The notes: generated by a model not told the origin, from the letters alone. A DNA stretch of 64,000 bases from Echinometra lucunter (GCA_029962745.1 CM057165.1:5876465-5940464), one strand, 5' to 3'; positions 47,452 to 58,831 are shown, numbered from the stretch's first letter. Numbers and translations: made by a program.

Positions 47452-47979
47452 ACATATCCCTCTTTTATCCAAAGAAACTCATATTATTTCTTAAATAATT
47501 CTCATCAAAATAATTTCTCCTCTACTCAGTATATATTCTTTCCACACTCTTTTCCCTTGACAAGTATAACATCTTGAATTTTATACATTTTTTCATACAA
47601 AACGTGTCGCATTTTGTCATCTTTACGGCGACCTCACAATATGCAAATTTTATGCAAATGAACATTTAACCACGTGAAGTTTTTCTTCATTTTCACTTTT
47701 ACATTTAAATAATTGGTTCATAAATGCTTTTAACACAATATCTAAGTACACTTACTTCTTTGGCAGGAACTATGAACTTTGTTTTACATAATGCTAGTTG
47801 ACCAAGCTTCATCCTAGACGGAATCTGCTTCTTTGATGAGATTTCAAGCACTCGGTCGAAACTTGTTGCTCTGTGTTTTATGACATGTTTCGAAGCTGAA
47901 ATTATAGGCCGAAACCGATTTTTACCGAAAAACAAATTATGGTATCTGCAACAAACAAATAGTTTCGATCATCGAAACA
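47452..47979. other. Non-coding; right flank of the gypsy element
   Basis: AT-rich intronic DNA, no gene seen. Confidence 0.4.
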
Positions 47980-48012
47980 GTAGTTGTAGTAGTAGTAGTA
48001 GTGGTAGTAGTG

Positions 48013-48055
<43 letters not shown>

Positions 48056-48481
48056 TGGTAGTAGTGGTAGTAGTGGTAGTAGTGGTAGTGGTAGTAGTGG
48101 TAGTAGTAGTAGTAGTAGTAGTGGTAGTAGTAGTAGTAGTGGTAGTAGCAGAAGTGGAAGATAGTATACTAGTAGCTGGATAGTAGTAGTAGTAGTAGTA
48201 GAAGTAGTAGTAGTAGTAGCAGTAGTAATATTAGTATAGGCAGCAGCAGCAGCAGTAGCAGAAGAAGAAGAAGAAGAAGTAGTAGTAGTAGTAGTAGTAG
48301 CAGCAGTAGAAGTAGTAGTAGCAGTAGTAATAGCAGTAGTGTAGTAGTAGCAGTAGTAGTAGCACTAGTAGTAATAGTAGTAGTGGGAGTAGTAGCAGCA
48401 GTAGTAGTAGGAGTAGTAGTAGCAGTAGTAGTATAGGCAGCAGCAGTAGCAGAAGAAGAAGTAATAGTAGTAGTAGTAGGA

Positions 48482-48512
<31 letters not shown>

Positions 48513-48769
48513 CAGCAGAAGTAGTAGTAGTAGTGGTGGTAGTAGTAGTAGCAGTAGTAGTAGCACTAGTAGTAATAGTAGTAGTGGGAGTAGTAGCAGC
48601 AGTAGTAGTAGGAGTAATAGTAGTAGTAGTACTATAGGCAGCAGCAGTAGCAGAAGAAGAAGAAGTAGTAGTAGTAGTGGTAGCAGTATTAGCAGCAGAA
48701 GTAGTAGTAGTACTGGTAGTAGTAGCAGTAGTGGTGGTAGTAGTAATAGAGGGTAGTATAGCAGGGTAA

Positions 48770-48802
<33 letters not shown>

Positions 48803-48832
48803 TAGTAGTAGCAGCAGCAGCAGCAATAGTAG
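47980..48832. repeat. Long imperfect (GTA)n microsatellite
   Basis: About 850 bp of GTA/GCA/GAA/GGT triplets. Embedded longer repeats (for example a recurring ataggcagcagc) show block duplication. The very long ORFs over it (poly-Val, poly-Ser, poly-Leu, poly-Thr) are artefacts of the triplet period. Confidence 0.95.
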
Positions 48833-49430
48833 CCACTGTATAGGTTCCCTCCAATTTTCGTCACATCTTCATTCGATTTTATGAAGTTTCAATTCAATTT
48901 CATCCAGAGAAGCTTAACTGTGTTAAAATCCTATAGTCAATTCCATCAAATTATCATTTATATTCGCTTTTTATCAATCAAAATTAAGCATTCCAATTGT
49001 CAATGAAATTTGTCTCGCTGTAACCCCCTCATTCCACAGAGGGCAAGGCTCTGAAGCACCACTGAAAGACTGAAAATTGTGAGATTTCTCTCAATAATCT
49101 TCCAGTAAACTTTCAATGATCCCCGAGGTCTTTCATGAGCCCTCAGTGATCTTGTAGTAACTTTCATGGTCTTGATGGTCTCCATCAAATTTTGAACCAG
49201 TTCAAAATAGCCTTTAAGGCCCCCATTCCACAAATTAAAGCTGAGATCCTTGCAAGACCACCGAAAGACCCAAAACTGGCAAGATCTCTCAGCAGTCTCC
49301 AAGACAAGAGAAAAATAGTCTCTCTCTGGAATGGCTCCAAAAAGCATGTCAGGAATGCAAGAATCAAATTCTTCATTTGTCAAATCAAATTTATTAGTTG
49401 TCGTTCAAATTCTTTTAGTTACTGACCATA
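48833..49430. other. Non-coding; faint tandem structure
   Basis: cattccacagagggc...accactgaaagact and cattccacaaattaa...accaccgaaagaccc lie about 200 bp apart, an old duplication. No gene. Confidence 0.4.
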
Positions 49431-49549
49431 ATATGGAGGATAAATGAGGTCTTTAACTATTTTTACTTTCTCTTTTGCTACATTTGTTTGAAAATCTTGG
49501 TACACTTTAATTAACCAAAAATAAGCAAAAAAATTGTGCTTTGATATTT

Positions 49550-50010
49550 GTGTATCAGTTTGTATAAAAATCTTTTTACAAATTCCCCTTTTCATGTTCG
49601 TGGAATAAAAATTTACGTTTCTTTTCATCACATGAATGCAAAAAAAAAAAAAAAATGTTGCATTTAATGTAACTTAAGTAAAGAGACTAGGAAATTAATT
49701 TCCTGGAAATGAAAGGAAAAAACAAAGATATCAACATCAGATATCAAATAGGATTGATACCTTTTCCTTAATAGACATCTTCCTTGTCAACAACCTTTCT
49801 TATTTGTCTATCTCCCCAATATTTCCACCTTTGTTGAATTCAGGGGATGAAGCTGCGCAGTACCAATCACACAAAGAAAAATTATTATTTGGGTAAAGCT
49901 ACATGTAGTTTAACCCTGCAAAAAACAACCCAGCATTCCATGCGATAACGGTGTTTGGAGAAAATGAAGGATAAGACGACAATGCACGGAACTGAATGGC
50001 TTGATTGGCT
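49550..50010. repeat. Left arm of a long-range inverted repeat
   Basis: Reverse complement of about 63550-64000. Examples: gaaattaatttcctggaaat against atttccaggaaattaatttc, and cattccatgcgataacggtg against caccgttatcgcctggaatg. Several substitutions and small indels separate the arms. The right arm reaches the window edge, so the full length is unknown. Confidence 0.85.
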
Positions 50011-50261
50011 TGAACACTGCATAGTCTTACATGTATGTGTGCATCATATCATTTTGCACAGCTTATGTTGAAAGTGCGGCACTGTAAATTTAAAGATAAG
50101 CTGGAGTTCTGGTCATGTGATCATAATGTGAAGAAACTGTTCCAAGATTAGTTGTATATAAACACCTGTGTTTTTTGAGATTTGGAGATTATCAAATTGA
50201 TAAGAAATTCACTTTCTTTCCCCAAAAGGTACTTGCACTGCGCAAAGAAATGAGTATGTGG

Positions 50262-51381
50262 GACCACTCAAAAATCTGGCATGAATGTTCCACATTTTTA
50301 GCTTTTTCTTGTCATTTTTCCATTATGAGGGCATTTAACAATCAATCTTTTCTAGGGGAATTTTTTTTTACTAGATTCTTCCTATATGACATGGACAGAA
50401 TGAGAAAGTTCACGAATTATTTTTTTCACCTTTCCCAGAACTTAATCAAGGTTCTCTTTAAGAGAATAAAGCATGCAGATTTGAAATCTGCATAATGAAA
50501 TAAGAACAATGGACCTATCGGTCTAAACTAAACTGTACATTACCTTCGAATGAGTATAATTGTTCCCTCATGTGGTCAATACCCTGCATGCAAAATATTA
50601 ACCCAATTAACCCTATAAGATCCGGGCTATTTCTGGTCTAGTTATCCCCAGGGGGGAGGGGGCATTATGGCCCCCCCCCCTATAATCTCAGGAGTGGATC
50701 GCCAGATTAGCACGAAAATTGGCATGAGGGTAGAGAATGATGTAATCTACAAGGTTATATGGTTAGATTTTATCAAAATGCTTTGTTTTTTATATGGATA
50801 AATTTATGCTAATTTATGCGAGACCACTCAAAAATCTGGCATGAATGTTCCACATTTTTAGCTTTTTCTTGTCATTTTTCCATTATGAGGGCATTTAAAA
50901 ATCAATCTTTTCTAGGGGAATTTTTTTTTACTAGATTCTTCCTATATGACATGGACAGAATGAGAAAGTTCACGAATTATTTTTTTCACCTTTCCCAGAA
51001 CTTAATCAAGGTTCTCTTTAAGAGAATAAAGCATGCAGATTTGAAATCTGCATAATGAAATAAGAACAATGGACCTATCGGTCTAAACTAAACTGTACAT
51101 TACCTTCGAATGAGTATAATTGTTCCCTCATGTGGTCAATACCCTGCATGCAAAATATTAACCCAATTAACCCTATAAGATCCGGGCTATTTCTGGTCTA
51201 GTTATCCCCAGGGGGGAGGGGGCATTATGGCCCCCCCCCCTATAATCTCAGGAGTGGATCGCCAGATTAGCACGAAAATTGGCATGAGGGTAGAGAATGA
51301 TGTAATCTACAAGGTTATATGGTTAGATTTTATCAAAATGCTTTGTTTTTTATATGGATAAATTTATGCTAATTTATGCGA
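50262..51381. repeat. Two tandem copies of a 560-bp unit
   Basis: 50262-50821 and 50822-51381 are almost identical; the only difference I notice is acaatcaatc against aaaaatcaatc. Each ends in aatttatgcgag. Within the unit gggggcattatggccccccc is a near palindrome and gcagatttgaaatctgc is a hairpin. The same ~79-codon frame in both copies has no protein motif. Confidence 0.9.
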
Positions 51382-52115
51382 GAAATCATAGTTTGGCCAT
51401 ATCTCACTGAATAAAGCTTTAGGAACAATGATTTTTGGTACAAATTTTTTCATAACATTCCCATCGACTCCTTTACTAAAAAAAAATGGGTTATCATTTT
51501 TTTTTGTTTTGTATTCTATTGTTTTACAAATTCCTCATGTATTTCTTTTTTTTAAACGTCCTTGTGTGGATCTGTGTGTGGGTGTGTGTGTGTGTGTGTG
51601 CGTGTGTGTGTGCGTGTATGTGAACGTGTGTCATGTGTTTCTCACTATTTTAGAAAGATTAATTATTCTTTCCTGGCAGTAGTTACATAATTTTGAAAAG
51701 TTTCTGATTTTGCCCTTAGGTTTGTACACAGAAATAGTGAAATTTTAACGACTTGTGTTCGTAATCAACATAAATTTGGTATCAAAACGTGAGGGAAGGA
51801 TCAGAGTAAAAAGTCATGGAATATCAGATCGATGCATCTAGTCATTGCGGAGTACCGTCAAAAATTCAACAGGGGGGCCATTATGGCCCCCCGGATATAT
51901 GAGGGTTAAATTATTTGAAAATCAAAGAGGGAGTAAAATGAAGTACATCCACAGCCCATCCTGTCATAAGATGCATATTCTAAAAATAACCAATTTCTTT
52001 TAATGTCATGCTGCGAAAATTTTCTAAAGAAGACACAGGAGACAACGTTCAGTTGTTCCAACATATACCTTTACAAGTCAACCCGAGTAAAGGCTTATCT
52101 TTGGCAGTGCTATCT
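51382..52115. other. Non-coding; GT microsatellite
   Basis: (GT)n at about 51578-51625. The phrase ggggggccattatggccccc near 51873 echoes the palindrome in the tandem unit upstream. Confidence 0.55.
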
Positions 52116-52170
52116 GGGCCCCGTTTCATAAAACTTGTTATCATTAACAAGCTGCAATAACTGTTATAAA
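52116..52170. mobile_element. Truncated MITE of the CGTTTCAT family, copy E
   Basis: Begins GGGCCCCGTTTCATAAAAC and continues to ataactgttataa, then passes into unrelated sequence. The right half is missing. Confidence 0.75.
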
Positions 52171-52199
52171 AATAGCAGTCACTGAAGGTGATAAATAGA

Positions 52200-53060
52200 C
52201 CCCCGCCCCAATGTGTGTGCCAAATTTCATGAGCATTGCTGAGAAAATGAAGAATTTCGATCCACCCGATATTTCTAGATTTAGTACAATAATATGCTGT
52301 TACCATGGCAATGCAACACATTCAAAAAATATCTTACACATCTTCATTTAAAGAATAATGTTTCTGCCCAATTTCATGAGCATTACTCGAAAATAAAGAA
52401 GCATTTTGATCCACAAGATTTTCCCCTGATATCTTGCAATATGCTGTTACCATAGCAACACAGTTTTCGACACATGCAAAAAGTGTGTCTTGCTTATCTT
52501 CATCCAAAGACGAATGTTTGTGCTGAATTTCATGACCTCTACTAAAACAAGTAATGAAGTTGTTCGATCCGCGATATATTTCCGATTTATTGCGATAAAA
52601 TGCCGTTGTCATGGCAATGCAGTTTGCGATGCATTAAAAAAGTATGTTTTGCACATCTCCATCCCAAGATCATTGTGTGTGCTGAATCCCATGAGCACTG
52701 CTCAAAAAATGAGGAAGTAGTTCGATCCGCAAGATTTTTCCATGATTTATTGCAAAATATGCCGTTACCATGGCAACGCAGTTTCTGACACATTCAAAAA
52801 GTGTGCCTCGCACATCTACATCCCATGACCAATGTGTGTGCTGAATTTCAGGAGAATTGTTCAAGAAATTGAGGAAGTAGTTCGATCCGCAAAAATTTTC
52901 TATGAATTATTGCAATATGCTGTTATCATGGCAATGCACTTTCCGACACATTCAAGAAGTGTGTCTTGCACATCTTCATTCCAAGACCAATATGTGTGCC
53001 AAATTTCATGAGCATTGCTCGAGAAATGAGGAAGTAATTCGATCCACAAGATTTGCGATG
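52200..53060. repeat. ~157-bp minisatellite carrying X-box-like sites
   Basis: About five diverged units with shared phrases (atgtgtgtgctgaattt, catgagcattgctc, aggaagtagttcgatccgca, gacacattcaaaaagtgtg). Each unit has a GTTACCATGGCAAC-like site, at 52299, 52445, 52605, 52764 and 52922. Spacings are 146, 160, 159 and 158. Confidence 0.85.
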
Positions 53061-53358
53061 GACGGACCTACCGACCGCCCGACCAATCAACCGACCGTCC
53101 ATAAGCTGATTCCTATGTTGCATTTTTATTTGATCCTGTGCAGTACATGACAAGAAAAGACAAGACATACCGATGTAATTGGTTGTTTGATTTCATTCAT
53201 TCATTTTACAGTATACAGTATCTAACATTTGTTGGTCCATCAAACAGTGACAAAGTTAGGCGAGGTTTAACTAAGTTTGCTTTTGAGACTATTGCCAATA
53301 TCAAAGTTTTTGGAAATCACTGCAATTTTACCATCTTCAACCCGTTGAGTAAGGCCAT

Positions 53359-53510
53359 GGAGCGTTTCCTGAAAGGACTTGTGGGATGTTTTATCCGACA
53401 AAGTCTGTTTTATCCGACAGTTGCCACAGTAACAGGGCTTCTCAGCCAATCAAAATCAACGAAAGATGTCAGATCTGACAGCTTGTCGGACAGCAAATGT
53501 TGATGAAACG
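53359..53510. mobile_element. Probable MITE of the CGTTTCAT superfamily, subtype F
   Basis: Right end gatgaaacgcccc and left end ggagcgtttcctgaa. Inner arms ttttatccgaca pair with tgtcggacagc-like text. The - strand core (ttgattttgattggctgaga) resembles the core of copies A-D. Confidence 0.55.
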
Positions 53511-53814
53511 CCCCCCCCCCCCCCGATACACGTTTACCATAGCCTAAGTATTCAACAGGTTAATTCTTCAATTTGTATAGAATTTCTGAACTGTAATTCT
53601 GTCAAAAAACTGAGGGAATTAAGTGCTTGACAATAGGTACTCAATCAATCAGGAACTTTGGAACCAAGTACCAAGTATCAAGTATATCTAGGTTATTTTC
53701 CCAAAACTAGTTCATGAAAGATCCTTGACCTTTGCTCTCTTCACTCCTTTTGGAAGCCAAAAAGTATGACAGCCCTGCATGGTTACAAACACAATTCTAC
53801 CACAGTATACCACA

Positions 53815-55255
53815 GCGAGTTAAATTGACAATGTACCACAGTAATACTGTGGACATGAATCCAGTTTACCACAGCGAGTTAAGTTGATAGTGTACCACAG
53901 TAATACTGTGGACATGGATCCGGTATACCACTGAGAGTTAAGTTGACAGTGCAACACAGTAATACTGTGGGCATGGTTCCCGTATACCACAGAGAGTTGA
54001 GTTGACAGTGTACGACAGTAAGACTGTGGACATGGTTCCAGTATATCACGGAGAGTTAAGTTGACAGTATACCTCAGTAATACTGTGGGTGTAACATGGT
54101 TCCTGTATACCACAGCGAATTAAGTTGACAATGTACCACAATAATACTGTGGACATGAATCCAGTTTACCACAGCGAGTTAAGTTGACAGTGTACCACAG
54201 TGATACTGTGGACATGGTTCCAGTATACCACTGAGAGTTAAGTTGACAGTGCACCACAGTAATACTGTGGGCATGGTTCCCGTATACCACAGAGAGTTAA
54301 GTTGAGGGTATACGACAGTAAGACTGTGGACATGGTTCCCGTATATCACAGAGAGTTAAGTTGACAGTGTACCACGGTAAGACTGTGGACATGGTTCCAG
54401 TATACCACAGCGAGTTGACAGTGGTAATACTGTGGACATGGTTCCAGTATACCGCAGCGAGTTAAGTTGACAGTGTACCACAGTAATACTGTGGACATGG
54501 TTCCCGTATACCACAGAGAGTTAAGTTGACAGTGTACGACAGTAAGACTGTGGACATGGTTCCAGTATATCACAGAGAGTTAAGTTGACAGTATACCTCA
54601 GTAATACTGTGGGTGTAACATGGTTCCTGTATACCACAGCGAGTTAAGTTGACAATGTACCACAGTAATACTGTGGACATGAATCCAGTTTACCACAGCG
54701 AGTTAAGTTGACAGTGTACCACAGTGATACTGTGGACATGGTTCCAGTATACCACTGAGAGTTAAGTTGACAGTGCACCACAGTAATACTGTTGGCATGG
54801 TTCCCGTGTACCACAGAGAGTTAAGTTGACAGTGTACGACAGTAAGACTGTGGACATGGTTCCAGTATATCACAGAGAGTTAAGTTGACAGTGTACCACG
54901 GTAAGACTGTGGACATGGTTCCAGTATACCACAGAGAATTAAATTGACAGTGTACCATAGTAATACTGTAGACATGGTTCCATTATACCACAGCGAGTTA
55001 AGTTGACAGTGTACCATAGTAATACTGTAGACATGGTTCCATTATACCACAGCGAGTTAAGTTGACAGTGTACCATAGTAATACTGTAGACATGGTTCCA
55101 TTATACCACAGCGAGTTAAGTTGACAGTGTACCACAGTAATACTGTGGACATGGCTCCCGTATACCACAGAGTTAAGTTGACAGTGTACCATAGTAATAC
55201 TGTGGACATGGTTCCAGTATACCACAGAGATTTAAGTTGACAGTGTACATGTTTA
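53815..55255. repeat. 59-bp satellite array, ~24 units, palindromic core
   Basis: The unit has gagttaagttgacagtgtac, then the palindrome CCACAGTAATACTGTGG, then acatggttccagtatac. The period is 59 bp. A distinctive variant (acctcagtaatactgtgggt) recurs at 54071 and 54595, giving a ~524-bp higher-order period. The - strand ORFs over it are repeat translations. Confidence 0.95.
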
Positions 55256-55467
55256 CCATAGCCTAAGTATTCAACAGGTTAATTCTGCATTTGTATAGAA
55301 TTCCTCAAAAACATGATTGTTATTGTCATTATATTTTTTGCTGTTGTTGTTTTTATTATCATTGTTATCATTGTTATTATTATTACCATCATTATGATTA
55401 TCATCATTATTATCAGCATTATCCTCATCATTATTCTTGAAATCACTTTTATTGTTACTTATCACAG
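55256..55467. repeat. ATT/ATC-rich microsatellite before the C2A exon
   Basis: Runs of attattatcatc-type triplets at about 55310-55445, ending in the 3' splice site ttgttacttatcacag at 55467. Confidence 0.8.
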
Positions 55468-55645
55468 TCTCCTCCGCGAAAGTATTCGCAGGAAGGGCCC
55501 TCTCAAGTACAACTCCGAGATGGGTTTACTAACGGTCAGACTGATTCAAGCTCGCAACCTCCAACCCTGAGATTTCAGCGGGACCGCCGTCCCGTACTGC
55601 AAAGTTTGTGTTATACCACACGCTTCCAAGACGTTGCAAAGCTAG
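55468..55645 (+). CDS. Synaptotagmin C2A domain, first-half exon, with two in-frame stops
   Basis: The 3' splice site is atcacag|TC (55467) and the donor is AG|GTAAAT at 55646. Translated in the frame that joins the next exon, it gives a clear C2A start: KYNSEMGLLTVRLIQARNLQ, then stop TGA (55568-55570), then DFSGTAVPYCKVCVIPHASK, then a final codon TAG (55643-55645) at the splice junction. Other C2 domains normally have Asp where this one has Val (codon 55589-55591), before PY. Exit phase 0 fits 57378. The exon is therefore a real C2A exon by homology, but as sequenced it cannot be translated through. Possible explanations are a decayed duplicate exon, a null allele or assembly error. Entry phase 2 does not match 19609. 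Confidence 0.75.
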
Positions 55646-57377
55646 GTAAATCAAATCTTTTCAGATAGTTATTCATATTTCATATTTTACCTTATCATTT
55701 TCACTTGCTTTAAAAAAATTCTTATTTCTAAATATTATATACATTAATATATTTTTCCCGACGTTTTTGTTTTTTGTTCCATGGCATATTCATGTTTGTT
55801 TAGTTTGATTTATTTGTGTATTATATCATCTGATCATTGGTACATTTTGCTATGCCAGCATTTCTACAATTCTGCTTCTTTTCTGGTCCCTATTTTCATT
55901 CTCATTTGCATTTATGTTTTAATGCAGTCTTTTCTTTCTAAATTTCGGAAATGTTTTGCATTTTGCTTTATTTGGCAAATGATTTTTGCATTTTTTGTTA
56001 AGTAATTGATAAATGAAAATAAAATGAAATCTACGAAACCTGAAATATGAAAAATGAAATAAATAATCATCATTCGATTAAACAGTGACTTGGTCAAACG
56101 GCAAAACCGACAATATATTGACAAAATCTTGGCCCTTTGTGTGTGTGTGCGTGTGTGTGTGTGTGTGTGTTTAATATTTGTTGCTTTACATTGCCTGTCC
56201 GGTGTTGGTTCCGTTCATGTTTTGTTTTAAAATGAAAAGCGAGTATAGCCAATCAATTTCATTCTAAGGAGTATGAATGGAATATTTTTCCCATATTTTG
56301 CACAAATGGGCACTATTATTTTCCATAATTTTTCCATATTTTCAAGCTTACATAAGTCAAATAAATATCATCCATCAGTCAAATAAAATGCTTATTTCAT
56401 AATAAACAAATTTCTTTTTCCATTCGTAACATCCTTGTAATACGTCTGCATTTACATTTTTGTTACATTTATGAAACACAAATAAGTGCAGCCTAGCAAA
56501 AATAGTTGATGTTTCACAAGTACAAAAATACAGTTAAATACATCATCTCTTTTTTTCTTTATAAAAGATATTCTGAAGAGTCAGATTAAGCGTTAAAGTA
56601 TAGGACATAGCTATTTTTCTATTTTACCCATTTTTTTTTACCAAAAGCTCAATTATAAAAAAAAAGATGTTCAACAGTTCTTTTCAGTATTGCAAAATGT
56701 ATACATGACTCATTATTGGTGATTTTCAGTTTGAATAAAGTTTCTTTTAAAAACAGAATTCTATTTAAAACTTTATACTGAAAATATGATGAATTGAGAC
56801 TTATGTTAGACGTTGAGCCGTGAGAGAGCCTACCTGCGCTGCAGAGAAAGGATAGTATGAATTATCATAACCTCATCCTATAAAATAATGCTTGCTAAAA
56901 CTTGCCCAAACATGGTCACAGTAAAGTCTTTAAACAGAGTTTTGAAAAATTTTCATAACATTTTCTTCCCAAATAAGCTCTTCTCTTAGCATGATCTTAT
57001 CAAGAACAAGCACATAAGGATTTATCTCCGATATTTTAAACTATATTAATTTCTCTGTGGGAAATGGATCCAATTGTGAAAGACGAAATGGGGCAGTGGT
57101 CTTTCTATAGAGTTACACGGGGGGGGGGGGGGATGAGGGACCGAGCGGGTTGGGGCAGTGATGTCACCTCTTCGGGCCTCTTTATTTTTTCCTCAGTCAA
57201 TTTGCCCCAATCTCCCTATCTATTTATCCCCCCCCCCCCCCCCCGTGTTCACCTCCCTTCACTCTCTTCTGTGCATCTCTTCTCTTTTTTTGGTTTGAAA
57301 ACACGTTTTCATAAACACTGATAAAGAGCCAAGTAATTATACACTGGTTCGATTTATAAAATTATTTCTTTTATCAG
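55646..57377. other. Intronic; no gene seen
   Basis: AT-rich. GT microsatellite at 56139-56170, poly(G) at 57120-57132 and poly(C) at 57229-57244. Ends in the 3' splice site attatttcttttatcag. Confidence 0.5.
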
Positions 57378-57605
57378 GTCCTTCGAAAAACGGTATTCCC
57401 GGAGTTTCGGGAAAGCTTCGTCTTCGAGATCCCAGAGGCAGACATCCACCGGCAGACAGTCCGTATATACCTGTATGATTACGATCAGTTTTCCCGGGAC
57501 GAGTGCATCGGAGTGGTGGAGCTTCTCCTGGCGCACGTGGACCTGACGGAGAAACTGGAGGTCTGGAAGGGGATCCGTGCCCCGCCATCAGTGTGTACCA
57601 CACTG
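57378..57605 (+). CDS. Synaptotagmin C2A domain, second-half exon
   Basis: The 3' splice site is cttttatcag (57377) and the donor is CTG|GTACGT (57606). The exon is 228 bp, phase 0 to phase 0, 76 codons with no stop. It contains the second half of C2A: KTVFPEFRESFVFEIPEADI, then the acidic loop YLYDYDQFSRDE and the strand GVVELLLAHVDL ending near W. The loop retains Asp residues at the usual calcium-loop positions (DYD and a later D), but the matching first-loop Asp in the preceding exon is Val. The GVVELxLxxxDL pattern is close to what I recall from Syt12. Confidence 0.85.
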
Positions 57606-58698
57606 GTACGTTCATTATTCACGTAAAGGGGACCACGAAGATGTCGATGACGTCGATGATGATGATGATGATGATGATGATAAAAATTAGGATGACGACG
57701 GCAATGGCGATTGATGATGACGAGATGGTGATGGTGATGAAAATGATGACGAAGATGCCGTTGATAAAGATGACAAGATGTTGGTGATGATGATGATAAT
57801 GATGGTAATGGAGACGAGTGATGATGATGATAGAAGGTATGTTATTTATCTTTCGCCTGTGCAGTGCTTTGTGGCATAGCATTAGAAGTGGACTGCACTT
57901 AACATGCTTAATTCGCATTGCACTCTTTAAAATCTGCCTTGCGCTTGATTTCAGAAGTTCTTTCCGAATCTTTGTAAAATTCTGATTAGAAAAACTCTTA
58001 TGTTCTCATTTTGAAAAACGGATGCACTCTATTGATTCTTCATTATTCTCTGTACTCACCAATACATGCCTTTTGTGTTCTAATGTTCTTGATTCAAATC
58101 TGGTGCCCATCTTACCATAAGATTATACCTTTGTCCTCTGTAATGGCCATACCCTGCACTGAGTTTTTCAACGTTGTCCGTCTTACTTTTAAATCCATTT
58201 ATCTTTGCTTTTTGTAATGCCAATCACCTTGCCCTTGTAAGTGATCTTGGGATTGACGTAAAGCTGTTCGTAAAGTTAGGAATGACTTTTCAAGCGACTT
58301 GAAAACGGCAAGCCAAATTGGGTTCTCAATCATTGTAAATCGCATCAGTTAAAGGTGAAATAATTATGTAGACGGATATTAAGATTCGTATTGTTTACAA
58401 ACATTGTTATTGCGAAGTATATATTTTTGCCACAATTTAATTGAGATTATGTGAAATGAGGTCACACTTTGTTTAAATTTTAGGAAAAACTTTGGGCATC
58501 CCAATTGGTACTTCATATTAAAGTCTTTCGTAAGGTCATGCGTAACTTTACGAACAGCTTTTTGCAACACCCACCTGATCTCATTAAAAAAAAACGGCGC
58601 CCATCTTACCCTCGAGATAATCACCTTTTCTTTGCTGAAGTGTGTGGTAACCATGGTAACCTGGTCTTCTGTATCCGACTTTTTTTTCTGTTCTGTAG
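57606..58698. other. Intronic; GAT microsatellite and an X-box-like site
   Basis: (GAT)n and related triplets at about 57640-57835. GTAACCATGGTAAC at 58647-58660 is a full X-box match 38 bp before the next exon. No separate gene. Confidence 0.6.
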
Positions 58699-58831
58699 TG
58701 CCCATCACATGTGCTTGGTGATCTGATGTTCTCACTGTCGTATCTTCCAAGTGCTGAACGCCTTACTGTGGTCATACTGAAAGCGAGAAACCTAAGAACC
58801 GTTAGTACTGCTGAGGGGAAGCAAACTGCTG
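58699..58831 (+). CDS. Synaptotagmin C2B domain, first exon
   Basis: The 3' splice site is a T-rich tract ending ctgttctgtag (58698) and the donor is GCTG|GTAAGC. It enters in phase 0 and leaves in phase 1. It encodes GDLMFSLSYLPSAERLTVVI and LKARNLR, the first strands of a C2B domain, then a short loop (STAEGKQTA) that runs into DPYVKV of the next exon. The first calcium-binding Asp normally in this loop is absent, as in Syt12, which is regarded as calcium-independent. Confidence 0.88.

Noticed and set aside
47980..48832. CRISPR-like or regularly spaced array
   Set aside because: Triplet microsatellite in a eukaryotic genome; no repeat-spacer structure.
47880..48864. Long ORFs on both strands (poly-Ser, poly-Val, poly-Thr, poly-Leu)
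   Set aside because: Pure translations of the (GTA)n microsatellite; no non-repeat domain.
50175..51055. Duplicated ~79-106-codon ORF
   Set aside because: Identical frame exists only because the DNA is tandemly duplicated; no domain, signal or codon evidence.
53820..55225. Minus-strand ORFs with a repeated ~20-residue pattern
   Set aside because: Satellite translation; the 59-bp period cannot keep one frame, and stops recur.
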